64,000 nt of DNA from Onthophagus taurus (taxonomy: Eukaryota; Arthropoda; Insecta; Coleoptera; Scarabaeidae). Positions 19,771 through 31,238 of this stretch are shown piece by piece. The stretch is from positions 11,911,501 through 11,975,500 of the forward strand of contig NC_091970.1 in NCBI RefSeq assembly GCF_036711975.1, written 5' to 3'. The notes under the pieces were generated by a model that saw only the letters and a program-made list of their open reading frames with translations, was not told where the DNA came from and searched no databases. How positions within the stretch are numbered: position 1 is the first letter of the stretch; each line of letters begins with the position of its first letter. Position numbers and translations under genes: made by a program.

Positions 19771-22700
19771 TTAATTATTTTCTGCCATCACATTAACACA
19801 ATTATTGATCTCCAGTAATTGATTTACGTAATTTTTATCGCCCAAAACTTCAGCAATCGATTTTATAACTTCAATTAACTCGTTGTCTTTCAAATTTAAT
19901 TGATCATTACATTTTTTGACAGCTTTCAAAATATTTTCGTTAACCTAAACAAAATAAAAATAATCATTAACTAACAATTCTATTTTATTTTATCACTTTT
20001 AACTCACCATTTCCGGATGTAGAAAAGCGTTAAAATTAAGAACCACCCTTTGTTTTGCGACATCGTGATAGAACAAAGTGAACTCGTCCGACGATTTTTC
20101 TTTGATTTTGAAATAAATTCCAGCTTTCAAGCGACCCTTTGTGTTGCGAGAGAGCAGACTGCGGAAATTATAGACCAAATTACGACGTTCCGTGACGTCA
20201 ACGGCCGTTAAATACGCGCATTTCACGTAAATCAACGCCGTGAAAGTGTGCTGTACGCCGGATTTCGTAGTCCGTTCGGTCCATTCGATGAAATTATCGT
20301 TTATTGGCGAAAAATTATAATTGTATTCCTTTGAAATTGCATTTTCTTCTGATTGCATAAACCAACCTGATTATGTGATGATTCGGTTAAAATAGGTAAA
20401 TTAAAATATTGTTTAATTTTTTTTCTTACCTGTATGGGGGTAATTTAGATCTTCCATAACAGTAATAACCCTACCCACGTGGTACCCCGGATCGCATAAA
20501 AACACCCCACGTCGTCCGTCGATTTCAAATTTCCCCGCCAACAAAACGTGTTCTTTATCTAAACAGGTGCTGACGTCGTCGATATTTTCAAACAATGCCA
20601 AGTAACCTAACGGATCGATACCTTCTTCGCACGACGTCAAATAAAGCGATTTTGAGAGTTGGGGAAAGTCTCGTTTTGCCAAACGCGATAATCGTCGTTT
20701 TAATTCTAAAGCCAAACCGACGCAAGTGTGGTGTTTCGAGGTTATAGGAGGTGTGTAACTAGAATAAAAAAGAAGGAATTAACACAATGGCTACTATAAA
20801 AAAAAAATTTTTTTTTTTGGTAGTCAATGTGTTAAATTTTCCCATTTTAATACACATTGGGAATTTAATTCTAATATAACACAAAAAAAATATTAATAAA
20901 TCTCAATTTAAATGTATCAAAGTCATAAATCGATACAACTTAAACACACATATATTAACACATTGACTGCCACAATCATAAATTTCGGTAAATTTTTATA
21001 ACTATGATATAATATACAGGTTTAATACAAAAAAAATCAGTGAAAACTTGCGCTCAACAACAAAAACTTTCCTTAACACATTGAGCGTTCATTTAATTGT
21101 TGAAGATTAAATATAGCACATTTAATCTTCGTACTTACAATGAAAGCTGAGTTTATATTTGTTGTATATGTTACGTTCTGAAGACAATCTGTTAAATATA
21201 AATAAATCTGTTTAATTATAATTTGTTGTAAATCAAATTACTTAACACGTTGAACTTAACCGAAGAACTAGAATGCTCTGGTAGTAAATGTGCTAAAAAA
21301 ATTTTGTAATGAATTATTTACTTGCAATATGTTAAATAAAACAAAAAATAAATCAAATAACTAAAAATGGTTAATTAGCACAATGACCGACGCGTTGTCG
21401 ACATTAATTTAATAGTTAATGAGTTAAAATTGTTTATTTTTGTTGCAAAATACTTCGTTCTAACTTTAATGAATACCATATTTATTCAATATTTTTATTT
21501 AGCACTGTTTTAATTTAACACATTGTACATCAACTAAAACGCTCGGGTAGTAAACGTGCTAAAAAAAAAATTGTGATGAATTATGTACTTGCGATAAGTT
21601 AAATAAAACAAAAAGGTAAGCAAATAACTAAAAATGGTTAATTAGCACAATGACCGACGCGTTGTCGACGTTAATTCAGCAGTTAATGTGTTAAAATTAT
21701 TTATTTTTGTTGCAAAATATTTCGTTTTAACTTCATGATCACCATATTTATTCAATGTTTTTTATTTAGTACTGTTTTAATTTAACACATTGTGTATCAA
21801 CTAAATCGATCGGGTAGTGAATGTGTTGAAAAAAAATTAAGAATTATTTACTTGCGATAAGCTAAATAAAACAAAAAGATAAGCCAAATAACTAAAAATG
21901 GTTAATTAGCACAATGACTGACGCGTTGTCGACATTAATTCAATAGTTAATGAGTTAAAATTGTTTATTTTTGTTGCAAAATACTTCGTTCTAACTTTAA
22001 TGATTGCCATATTTATTCAATATTTTTATTTAGCACCGTTTTTATTTAACACATTGTATACCAACGGAAGAACTAGAATGCTCGGATAATAAACGTGCTA
22101 AAAAATTTTTGTGTTAACTAAAAATGGTTAATTAGCACAATGACTGACTCGTTGTCGTCGTTAATTGGTTAGTTAATGTGTTAAAATTATTTATTTTTGT
22201 TTTAAAGTCAATTCCGCTCTATCTTCGATGATTAAAACATTTATGAAAAATATGTTTATTTATTAACATTCAAATTTAACACAATGAATGCCAACTGAAA
22301 CTAGAATGATCGTGTGGTAAATGTGTTAAAAAATTTCTTATGAATTATTTACTTATGAAAGTTCAACAAATAAGATAAATGAAATAACTTAAAATGGTTA
22401 GTTAACACGTCGACTAACTCGATGTCAAATTAATCCGAAAGTTAATGTGTTAAAATTTTTTACTTTTAACTTTTATGATTGCTAAATTTATTCAATATGC
22501 ATTTATTTATTATCGTTTTTATTTAACACATTGTATACCAACTGAAGAACTAGAATGCTCTGGTAGTAAATGTGCTAAGAAAATGTTGTAATGAATTATT
22601 TACTTGCAATAAGTTAAATAAAACAAAAAAATAAGTCAAATAACTAAAAATGGTTAATTAGCACAATGACTGACGCGTTGTCGGGGTTAAATCAGCAGTT

Positions 22701-25697
22701 AATGAGTTAAAATTGTTTATTTTTGTTGCAAAATACTTCGTTTTAACTTTCATGGTTACCATATTTATTCAATATTTTTATTTAGCACTGTTTACTAAAA
22801 CGCTCGTGTAGTAAACGTGCTAACAAAATTTTGTGATGGATTATTTACTTGCGATAAGCTAAATAAAACAAAAAGGTAAGCCAAATAACTAAAAATGGTT
22901 AATTAGCACAATGACTGACTCCTTGTCGACGTTAATTCAGCAGTTAATGTGTTAAAATTATTTATTTTGGTTGCAAAATATTTCATTTTAACGTCATGAT
23001 TCATGAGTACTGTTTTAATTTGACACATTGTACATCAACTAAAACGCTCGGGTAATAAACGTGCTAAAAAAATGTTGTGATGAATTATTTACTTGCGATA
23101 AGATAAATAGAACAAAAAAGTAAGCCAAATAACTGAAAATGGTTAATTAGCACAATGACCGACGCGTTATCGACGTTAATTCAGCAGTTAATGTGTTAAA
23201 ATAGTTGATTTTTATTGCAAAATATTTCGTTTTAACTTCAATATTACCACATTTATTTAATATTTAGCATTGTTTTAATTTAACACATTGCATATCAACT
23301 AAAATGCTTGAGTAGTGAATGTGTTAAAAAAAAATTTTTTTAATTATATATTTACGAATGTTCAACAAATAAGATAAACCAAATAAGTAAAAATGGTTAC
23401 TTAACATATCGACTAACCCAATATAAATATTAATCCGAAAGTTAATGTGCTAAAATTATTTATTTTTATTGCAACATATTATTTCGATTTAACTATTATG
23501 ATTACTAAATTTATTCAATATATTTTTATTTACTACCGTTTTTATTGAACACATTGTATACCAACCGAAAAAACTACAATGCTCGGGTAGTAAACGTGTT
23601 AAAAAAATGTTGAAATGAATTATTTACTTGCGATAGGTTAAAGAAAACAATAAGATAAGTCAAATAACTAAAAATGGTTAATTAGCAGAATGACCGACGC
23701 GTTGTCGGGGTTAAATCAGCAGTTAACGTGTTAAAATTATTTATTTTTGTAGTAAAGTATTCCATTCTATCTTCGACGATTAAAACATTTATTAAAAATA
23801 TTTGTTCAAATTTAACACATTAAGTGCGAACTGAAACTAGAATGATCGTGTAGTAAATGTGTTAAAAAAAATTTATGAATTATATACTTAAGAAAAGTTT
23901 AACAAATAAAATAAACCAAAAAACTAAAAATGGTTACTTAACACATCGACTGACGATGATTACCATATTATTTATTCTATATTTTTTATTTAGTACTGTT
24001 TTAATTCGGGTAGTAAATGTGTTAAAATTTTTTAAGAATTATTTGCTTGCGAATAATAGAGTTGAATGAACAATAAGATAAATCAAATAAATAATAATGT
24101 TTATTTAACACATTGAAAGACGCGATGTCAATCGAACAGTTAATGTGTTAAAATTATTTATTTTTGTAGAAAAGTATTCCATTCTATCTGCGATGATTAA
24201 AACATTTATTAAAAATGTTTGTTCAAATTTAACACGTTGAATGATAACTGAAATTAGAATGATCGTGTAGCAAATGTGTTAAAAAATTTTTTTATGAATT
24301 ATATATTTTCACGAAAAGTTTAACAAATAAGATAAACCAAAAAATTAAAAATGGTTACTTAACACATCAACTAACAATGATTACCATATTATTTATTTAG
24401 TACTGTTTTAACTCGGGTAGTAAATGTGTTAAAAATAGAGTTGAATGAACAATAAAATAAATCAAATAAATAAAAATGTTTATTTAACACATTGAAAGAC
24501 GCGATGTCAATCCAACAGTTAATGTGTTAATATTATTTGTTTTTGTGGTGATATATTATGTAATAATCATGAAAATATTAAAAATTTAATTTAACACATT
24601 AATTACCACTTGAAAATTTTTTTACCTTTGATAATATTCCGACAGATTACTACATCCGCTCGCCTTAAAACCCTCATACAATCGCAAAAAGTTTCCAACC
24701 GTGTTATAATTGTGCTCCTCCAAAACTTTTTGCACATGATATTCAACCGTCGAAGCCAACTGTTCGTATTCCCAAATGGAATTGAACGTCAACTGGGCAG
24801 ACGTCATTTCGGTTCGCGCCCAAACCGGTAGAGGGAGCGGCCTGCCCAAAGGCCATGGACCCTCTTCCACTTCCGCGACCAGATGACCAAACACAAAATC
24901 GCCGTTACCATTGATCTTATCATTAACAGACAAATTATCAGCTGTCAAAATATTAATGCCATCTGTCAATATGTTGTTTGCATTTCCCGCCGTTAGATGA
25001 CGTAACCCCACCAAGTTTTGACCATTTCGCGCATCATCGGGAGAACCAGAATTGACGACATTATTGTTATTGTTGTTTTTTAGGTAATGAGAGCCATCAT
25101 CGTCGTCGGATTGCCGATCTTTGTTGTTATTTGCGAGTCAACTTGGCCATTCGCAGCCCCATCTACCGACCGTTGGCAAAACACCGCGCTCCGATTGTTG
25201 CTGCTCGATTTCGGAGAGAGAAAGTAATCGCGGTTTTTGACGAATTTTTGTTGTCGATGACGAAGATGTGTCAAAAATGATGGAGGCGCCGCCCCCGCTG
25301 TCATTTCCTTCGCGTACAGCTGCATTTTTGACAGCCGTACTTAGCACTAACGATGTTTGGATTTCGGTTTTGTCACGATCTGAAATATTTATTTAATCGT
25401 AAAATTAAAAATAATAATTTAAATTATTTAAAAAAAAAAAAATTAATTTGACGTTTTAAATCTAACCTCAAACGTCAAAATTTTTTATCTAAACTCAAAT
25501 TATCCGAATTTTTACACAAACAGCTGTTTCCAAATCAATTTACGTAAACGTGACGTAAACACGATAAAAAATCAAACAATAGTTATTGTTAAATACTTCC
25601 GAGAATGATGAATCATTCCTTTCATTTTTTTTGTTACATCCGGTTGCGAAATAACGATTCGATTTAGAAATAAATGTATTAGTAGATACTCACCCAT
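19771..25697 (-). CDS. Five-exon protein of unrecognised family with a candidate Cys-His-Asp triad
   Basis: Exons: 25,697-25,694 (ATGG only), 25,379-24,626, 20,758-20,430, 20,366-20,008 and 19,944-19,771. All junctions are GT-AG, the phases agree, and the total is 540 codons including the stop. Frame agreement at every junction is strong support for a real gene. The N-terminal ~180 residues are low-complexity (Ser, Asn and Asp runs). The middle, from GPWPLGRPLPLPVWAR, looks folded. HHTCVGLALEL places a Cys at 265, KEHVLLAGKF a His at 323, and GVFLCDPGYHVGR an Asp at 342. This order and spacing resemble the triad of arylamine N-acetyltransferase or transglutaminase-like folds, which is inference only. 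An in-frame TGA occurs at codon 82 (25,140-25,138); see findings. The large intron (24,625-20,759) holds a tandem array. I do not recognise a named family. Confidence 0.75.
20779..20835. repeat. 57-bp palindrome with TTAACAC ends
   Basis: The left half starts TTAACACAATGGCTACTATA and the right half is GGTAGTCAATGTGTTAA. Together they form a near-perfect inverted repeat around an A-run/T-run centre. It lies at the 3' edge of the large intron and is the cleanest single example of the modules that fill the intron. Confidence 0.8.
20950..24605. repeat. Intronic tandem array of TTAACAC-bounded palindromic modules
   Basis: The array has about a dozen diverged units, typically spaced 230-270 bp. 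Examples are GGTTAATTAGCACAATGACT-type blocks near 21,370, 21,635, 21,900, 22,127, 22,655, 22,898 and 23,141. Each unit holds two modules of ~50-60 bp that begin TTAACACATTG or TTAGCACAATGAC and end in the inverse (AATGTGTTAA or AATGAGTTAA). Linkers between modules contain TTATTTTTGTTGCAAAATA. No coding potential is seen. The whole array lies inside one intron of the five-exon gene. The TTAA-plus-CAC ends resemble those of short piggyBac-like elements, but this is not proven. Confidence 0.75.
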
Positions 25698-25824
25698 ACA
25701 ATGAATTAAAAACAGAAAAAAGAAAATAAAGCTCTTCTAAAAACGAATTTTCTTCTTATCCAAAAAATGGAGATCTTTCCACGACGATGAACAAAACACA
25801 CTAAAATTTAAAATGGACGTCCGC

Positions 25825-25842
25825 GTTTATATAAAAGTCCCC
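25825..25842 (-). promoter_or_regulatory. TATA-like element of the five-exon gene
   Basis: On the minus strand CTTTTATATAAACGCGG lies about 130 bp upstream of the start codon at 25,697. Transcription would start near 25,800, giving a 5' UTR of about 100 bases with no intervening ATG that I noticed. Position and sequence fit an insect TATA box; transcript data are lacking. Confidence 0.4.
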
Positions 25843-26437
25843 CCACTCTTAATCCCCTCACTTCACAAACACGGGAGCCAACAATACAAAATTAAAAAAA
25901 ATCTACTTGGGGCACGTTCTTGATGATTAATTTAAAATTATTGTCTTTTTTTGTTGTTTAGATTAACGTAGCGATTAAATTATTGTTTAACAGTTCTATA
26001 TTCGTTGTAAACACGCACAATTTTTTTTTTATTGTTATTAACTTTCAAATTAATCGTTGTCGATTTAGTTGTTTTAATTAATAAAATTGGTGTATTTCGC
26101 ATTTTGATGTTGATTGGTGTAGAAATAAACCTAAAATGCAATAAAATTGTTATAACCTTAAAAATTAAAAGATTTTTTAAAAACGTTTTTTTTTAATAAT
26201 AATAATTTTAATGGTTATGATTTAATACTTACTCAGTGTTTTAATAACATTTTAAATACACAAAAAGCACTCCACAATGAATCTTTAACAAAGAATCACA
26301 AAGAATGGGGTTTAATCGATATTGAACGCCGTGAAGTTAGAAAACTTTGTGTTTAAGTAAAAAAGGTTTCTGTAAAATTAGAGGTTAAATTGGTTGCCTA
26401 CCTTAATCATTTCAACAAATTTATTTAATATAAAAAC
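25843..26437. other. Intergenic, AT-rich, no gene seen
   Basis: This is the region between the promoter of the five-exon gene and the 3' end of the secreted-protein gene. It has long A and T runs and no supported frame. A donor-like CACTGAGTAAGT on the minus strand near 26,230 has no partner exon and is not interpreted. Confidence 0.5.
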
Positions 26438-26443
26438 TTTATT
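26438..26443 (-). terminator. Polyadenylation signal AATAAA
   Basis: On the minus strand AATAAA lies 115 bp past the stop of the secreted-protein exon (26,558). It is followed by AT-rich DNA containing a second AATAAA-like sequence near 26,425. Position and sequence suit a cleavage/polyadenylation signal. Confidence 0.45.
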
Positions 26444-26557
26444 TCTAACTTAAAATAATAATCAATTAATTAACTTAAACCTATTTTATAACTAAAAAAA
26501 AAATATATTTACAATAAAATAATAAGAGATCTTTTTATTAAAAATTTTTTGTTACAT

Positions 26558-27190
26558 TTAAGGATAAAAACTTTGCAAACCATCGTTATAAAATCCGTAT
26601 TTATCGGTTAAAACGAACACATCATTCGGTTTTCCATTAAAAACAAATTTCCCGGGAATTTTATAAACCCTCGAATCCGATTTTGATTTAATTTTGGTCT
26701 TTTTAATCTTCTTTACTTCATTTTCTTTAGCTGGAAAATCAACAAATCCCCCATTCCATTGATAAATCATCCCGGGTTTTCCATTCGATATAAAATCAAC
26801 GGGGACGTTCAAAAACGACTCCGGAACGTTTAATTCCGGCTTTGAAACGTAACCAAATCCGGGGATAAACATGAAAGGTTGCGGGGGTAATCGAATGTAG
26901 TAAATCGGGGAATTAAAGACTTGGTTTGAAGCTGGTTTTGATTTTTTAACGCCATAACTCCGAGTTAAAGAGAAGACGTCATTCTTGATGTTATTTGCAT
27001 CATTTTGATCTTTGTTTTCGTGTAATCGTTGAAAAGTTGAGGATAAAAAGTCGGTTTCTTCTGGTTTTTGAAGAAAGTCGAAATAGGATAACGATTTTTT
27101 GGTTTTTATTGGGTTCTTTGGTGCTGTTGAGACGATTTTTGTGGTTAATGTTATCCAGAATAGCGTTAGGTGGAGAAAAAATGATGAAAC
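26558..27190 (-). CDS. Secreted protein, last exon (first exon not found)
   Basis: The open frame starts just inside a splice acceptor (TTTTTGATTTTTCAG, ending at 27,191) and runs 210 codons to a stop at 26,558. There is no ATG at its start; the frame continues upstream only into the intron, so an earlier exon must supply the start. The first residues, FFLHLTLFWITL followed by TTKIVSTAP, form a signal-peptide core and likely cleavage region. The mature part is basic, with PIYYIRLPPQPFMFIPGFGY and two similar blocks, VPVDFISNGKPGMIYQW and IPGKFVFNGKPNDVFVL, each centred on NGKP. This suggests a duplicated module in an extracellular or cuticle-associated protein. I do not recognise the family. 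Only 37 bp upstream of the acceptor begins a piggyBac target site, so the missing exon lies beyond 31,165. Confidence 0.7.
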   Translation of the reverse strand, partial: VSSFFLHLTLFWITLTTKIVSTAPKNPIKTKKSLSYFDFLQKPEETDFLSSTFQRLHENKDQNDANNIKNDVFSLTRSYGVKKSKPASNQVFNSPIYYIRLPPQPFMFIPGFGYVSKPELNVPESFLNVPVDFISNGKPGMIYQWNGGFVDFPAKENEVKKIKKTKIKSKSDSRVYKIPGKFVFNGKPNDVFVLTDKYGFYNDGLQSFYP

Positions 27191-27289
27191 CTGAAAAATC
27201 AAAAATTTATATTTTTAAAATTATATTTTAACCTCTTAAGCGCTTTTTACGTCGAGCGTATGTGGTCAAATTTAATATTTAATATTTAA

Positions 27290-27560
27290 TCTAATTTTGT
27301 TTTCATAACAAAGGACGCATCGTTTTGTCGGCTTTTGTTTTGTTGTAGGTGGAATGAAATCTGGGAAAAGTCGCTCTAGTAGTCAAGAAGGCCTTGGTGT
27401 CCTTGATCGGTCTTCTAAAAGATTAGCATATTTTTCGACAAGCATTTCACCCAGGTCCATCAGAAAATGTAGCCGTTATTTTTTATCACCAAGTGTTCGA
27501 TGAATTTGGTAACAATTTATGGTAGTTATGTCCAAAAAGTGGCGAATATAATACGCGAAG
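27290..27560 (-). pseudogene. piggyBac transposase C-terminal remnant
   Basis: On the minus strand, after frame changes, the region reads LGEMLVEKYANLLEDRS (about 27,462-27,405) and then LLERLFPDFIPPTTKQKPTK, followed by RCVLCYENK (about 27,380-27,300). The LGExLV helix, the FPxxIPPTxKKxxPTRRC stretch and the start of the Cys-rich finger are the end of piggyBac transposases. Only the first Cys pair of the finger is clear. Upstream of it the text up to about 27,560 still reads like the pre-terminal domain but contains stops. Confidence 0.75.
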
Positions 27561-27829
27561 GGAATGTCCTTGAACTGTTTGAATGAATAATTTTAGTGCA
27601 CACAAATTCGGACAGCTATCTCGACCGTTGCATTCAGTGGATTACTAATTACTAGCGGATTAGTCGGATGAAGTCGTATTAGTTTCTTAATAAGGATCAA
27701 TTCAGAAATTTTTTTTAGTCATAAAGCTGTTTTTAACATTAATGGATAGAAAATAAAAAATTCTTTAAAATGAACCCAAACTCGATTTATTTATCTCCAA
27801 CCGTTATCGAGATATTTTAATCTTTACCA

Positions 27830-30755
27830 AAAAAAAATGGCGATTATTTGACATTTGACAGTTTTTAACAGAACTTTTTTATTTTTTAACACAACTACAT
27901 CGTGTTTGGTATCAAATTAAAGCATTTTTGATTCTTATTACGATCATTTCAATATTTATCAAAAAATCACTATATTTAATTTTGACATTTGACAGTTCCT
28001 AACCTATTTTTTTTTATTTTTTAACCCAAATATATCGTGTTTGGCATCAAATTAAAGCATTATTGATTCTTATTACGATCATTTCAATATTTATCAAAAA
28101 ATCGCTATATTAAATTTTGACATTTGACAGTTCCTAACCTATTTTTTTTTTTATTTTAACCCAAATATATCGTGTTTGGCATCAAATTAAAGCATTCTTG
28201 ATTCTTATTAGGATCATTTCAATATTTATCAAAAAATCACTATATTTAATTTTGACATTTGACAGTTCCTAACCTATTTTTTTTTATTTTTTAACCCAAA
28301 TATATCGTGTTTGGCATCAAATTAAAGCATTATTGATTCTTATTACGATCATTTCAATATTTATCAAAAAATCGCTATATTAAATTTTGACATTTGACAG
28401 TTCCTAACCTATTTTTTTTTTATTTTAACCCAAATATATCGTGTTTGGCATCAAATTAAAGCATTCTTGATTCTTATTAGGATCATTTCAATATTTATCA
28501 AAAAATCGCTATATTTAATTTTGACATTTGACAGTTCCTAACCTATTTTTTTTTATTTTTTAACCCAAATACATCGTGTTTGGTATCAAATTAAAGCATT
28601 TTTGATTCTTATTACGATCATTTCAATATTTATCAAAAAATCACTATATTTAATTTTGACATTTGACAGTTCCTAACCTATTTTTTTTTTATTTTTTAAC
28701 CCAAATATATCGTGTTTGGCATCAAATTAAAGCATTTTTGATTCTTATTACGATCATTTCAATATTTATCAAAAAATCACTATATTTAATTTTGACATTT
28801 GACAGTTCCTAACCTATTTTTTTTTATTTTTTAACCCAAATATATCGTGTTTGGCATCAAATTAAAGCATTTTTGATTCTTATTACGATCATTTCAATAT
28901 TTATCAAAAAATTGCTATATTAAATTTTGACATTTGACAGTTCCTAACCTATTTTCTTTTATTTTAACCCAAATATATCGTGTTTGGCATCAAATTAAAG
29001 CATTCTTGATTCTTATTAGGATCATTTCAATATTTATCAAAAAATCGCTATATTTAATTTTGACATTTGACAGTTCCTAACCTATTTTTTTTATTTTTCA
29101 ACCCAAATATACCGTGTTTGGCATCAAATTAAAGCATTCTTGATTCTTATTAGGATCATTTCAATATTTATCAAAAAAAGTTACATTTAATTTTGACATT
29201 TGACAGTTTCTAACATAACTTTTTTATTTTTTAACCCAAATAAATCGTGTTTGGTATCAAATGAAAGCATTTTTAATTCTTATTACGATCATTTCAATAT
29301 TTATCAAAAAATCGCTATACTTAATTTTTACATTTGACAGTTCCTAACCTATTTTTTTTTATTTTTTAACCCAAATAAATCGTGTTTGGTATCAAATGAA
29401 AGCATTTTTAATTCTTATTACGATCATTTCAATATTTATCAAAAAATCGCTATACTTAATTTTGACATTTGACAGTTCCTAACCTATTTTTTTTATTTTT
29501 TAACCCAAATACATCGTGTTTGGTATCAAATTAAAGCATTTTTGATTCTTATTACGATCATTTCAATATTTATCAAAAAATCGCTATATTTAATTTTGAC
29601 ATTTGACAGTTCCTAACCTATTTCTTTTTATTTTTTAACCCAAATACATCGTGTTTGATATCAAATTAAAGCATTTTTGATTCTTATTACGATCATTTCA
29701 ATATTTATCAAAAAATCGCTATATTTAATTTTGACATTTGACAGTTCCTAATCTATTTTTTTTATTTTTCAACCCAAATATACCGTGTTTGGCATCAAAT
29801 TAAAGCATTCTTGATTCTTATTAGGATCATTTCAATATTTATCAAAAAAAGTTACATTTAATTTTGACATTTGACAGTTTCTAACATAACTTTTTTATTT
29901 TTTAATCCAAATAAATCGTGTTTGGTATCAAATTAAAGCATTTTTGATTCTTATTACGATCATTTCAATATTTATCAAAAAATCGCTATACTTAATTTTG
30001 ACATTTGACAGTTCCTAACCTTTTTTTTTTATTTTTTAACCCAAATATATCGTGTTTGGTATCAAATTAAAGCATTTTTGATTCTTATTACGATCATTTC
30101 AATATTTATCAAAAAATCGCTATATTTAATTTTGACATTTGACAGTTCATAACCTATTTTTCTTATTTTTTAACCCAAATATATCGTGTTTGGCATCAAA
30201 TTAAAGCATTCTTGATTCTTATTAGGATCATTTCAATATTTATCAAAAAATTGCTATATTTGATTTTGACATTTGACAGTTCCTAACCTATTTTTTTTAT
30301 TTTTCAACCCAAATATACCGTGTTTGGCATCAAATTAAAGCATTCTTGATTCTTATTAGGATCATTTCAATATTTATCAAAAAAAGTTACATTTAATTTT
30401 GACATTTGACAGTTTCTAATATAACTTTTTTATTTTTTAATCCAAATAAATCGTGTTTGGTATCAAATGAAAGCATTTTTGATTCGTATTAAAATCATTT
30501 CAATATTTATCAAAAAATCGTTATTTTCAGTTTTGACATTTGATAGTTTCTAACCTAAGTTTTTTATTTTTAACCCAAATACATCGTGTTTGGTATCAAA
30601 TGAAAGCATTTTTGGTTCTTATTAAGGTCATTTCAATATTTATCAAAAAATCGTTATTTTCAATTTTGACATTTGACAGTTTCTAACCTAAGTTTTTTAT
30701 TTTTTAACCCAAATACATCCTGTTTGGTATCAAATTAAAGCATTTTTGCTAAACT
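27830..30755. repeat. 135-bp satellite array inside the piggyBac element
   Basis: About 22 head-to-tail copies with period 135 bp, measured from the phrase CGTGTTTGGCATCAAATTAA at 28,036, 28,171 and 28,306. A typical unit contains GACATTTGACAGTTCCTAAC, a T-run, AACCCAAATATATCGTGT, then ATTCTTATTACGATCATTTC and AATATTTATCAAAAAATCGC. Alternating variants (ATTACGATC versus ATTAGGATC) give local 270-bp dimers, as at 28,021-28,560. Outer copies at both ends are more diverged than inner ones, as expected for unequal exchange. The array ends abruptly at the transposase N-terminal remnant. Confidence 0.92.
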
Positions 30756-30830
30756 TTCGCTGTAATCGTCGTCCATATCGGAATTTTCAGAATCACATAT
30801 ATTTACATCTAATTTTTTTTGCCATCTCTA
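30748..30830 (-). pseudogene. piggyBac transposase N-terminal remnant
   Basis: The minus strand reads QKKLDVNICDSENSDMDDDY followed by SESL, an acidic stretch of the kind found at the N-terminus of piggyBac transposases. It lies at the 5' side relative to the C-terminal remnant at 27,290-27,560, with the satellite array in between. No ATG in frame is obvious, and the reading breaks at the array boundary. Confidence 0.5.
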
Positions 30831-31238
30831 AATAATAAAACCAAATAATAATTTTAATTAGAAATTATTAGAGTTTAATTACTTTTTCTGTATAGTAATT
30901 TCGCAATTTGCGTATGCAATACGTGGAGCACCGAACAACAGCGCGAAAATGTGTTTTATAAGCGAACAGCGAATTAAAACGTGAAACCAGTTCAAGCATG
31001 TGTTAGACCGAAGTCTATACTAGCCTAAAATAAAATATACGTGGCGAAATTGTCTTGCCTATTGAATATCACTTTAATTTCTAAGATGTGAATATATCCG
31101 CATACCCACTTCGCAGCGACTTTCGTGATGACGATTATATGCGACATAAGCGCTTAAGAGGTTAAAACACTTTATAAAATATATTATAAACATTATTCAT
31201 TCAAATAGAGTCTGCAGACAAAATGTGGGATATACATC

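Larger units (their letters stand above)
27232..31161. mobile_element. piggyBac-like element carrying an internal satellite array
   Basis: TTAA target duplications lie at 27,228-27,231 and 31,162-31,165. The terminal inverted repeats start CCTCTTAAGCGCTT (14 bp identical), and partly similar subterminal DNA follows. Inside, minus-strand transposase remnants sit next to each end. The middle of the coding region is replaced by about 2.9 kb of 135-bp tandem repeats. The element lies in an intron of the secreted-protein gene, in the orientation of that gene. Confidence 0.85.

Noticed and set aside
25080..25325. Alternative frame reading SVDGAANGQVDSQITTK in the second exon of the five-exon gene
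   Set aside because: It looks protein-like, but it ends in a stop and its phase does not match the downstream exons, whereas the other frame joins both neighbours in phase except for one TGA.
27830..30755. CRISPR-like look of regularly spaced repeats
   Set aside because: The repeats are contiguous 135-bp units with no unique spacers, in a eukaryotic transposon. It is a satellite.
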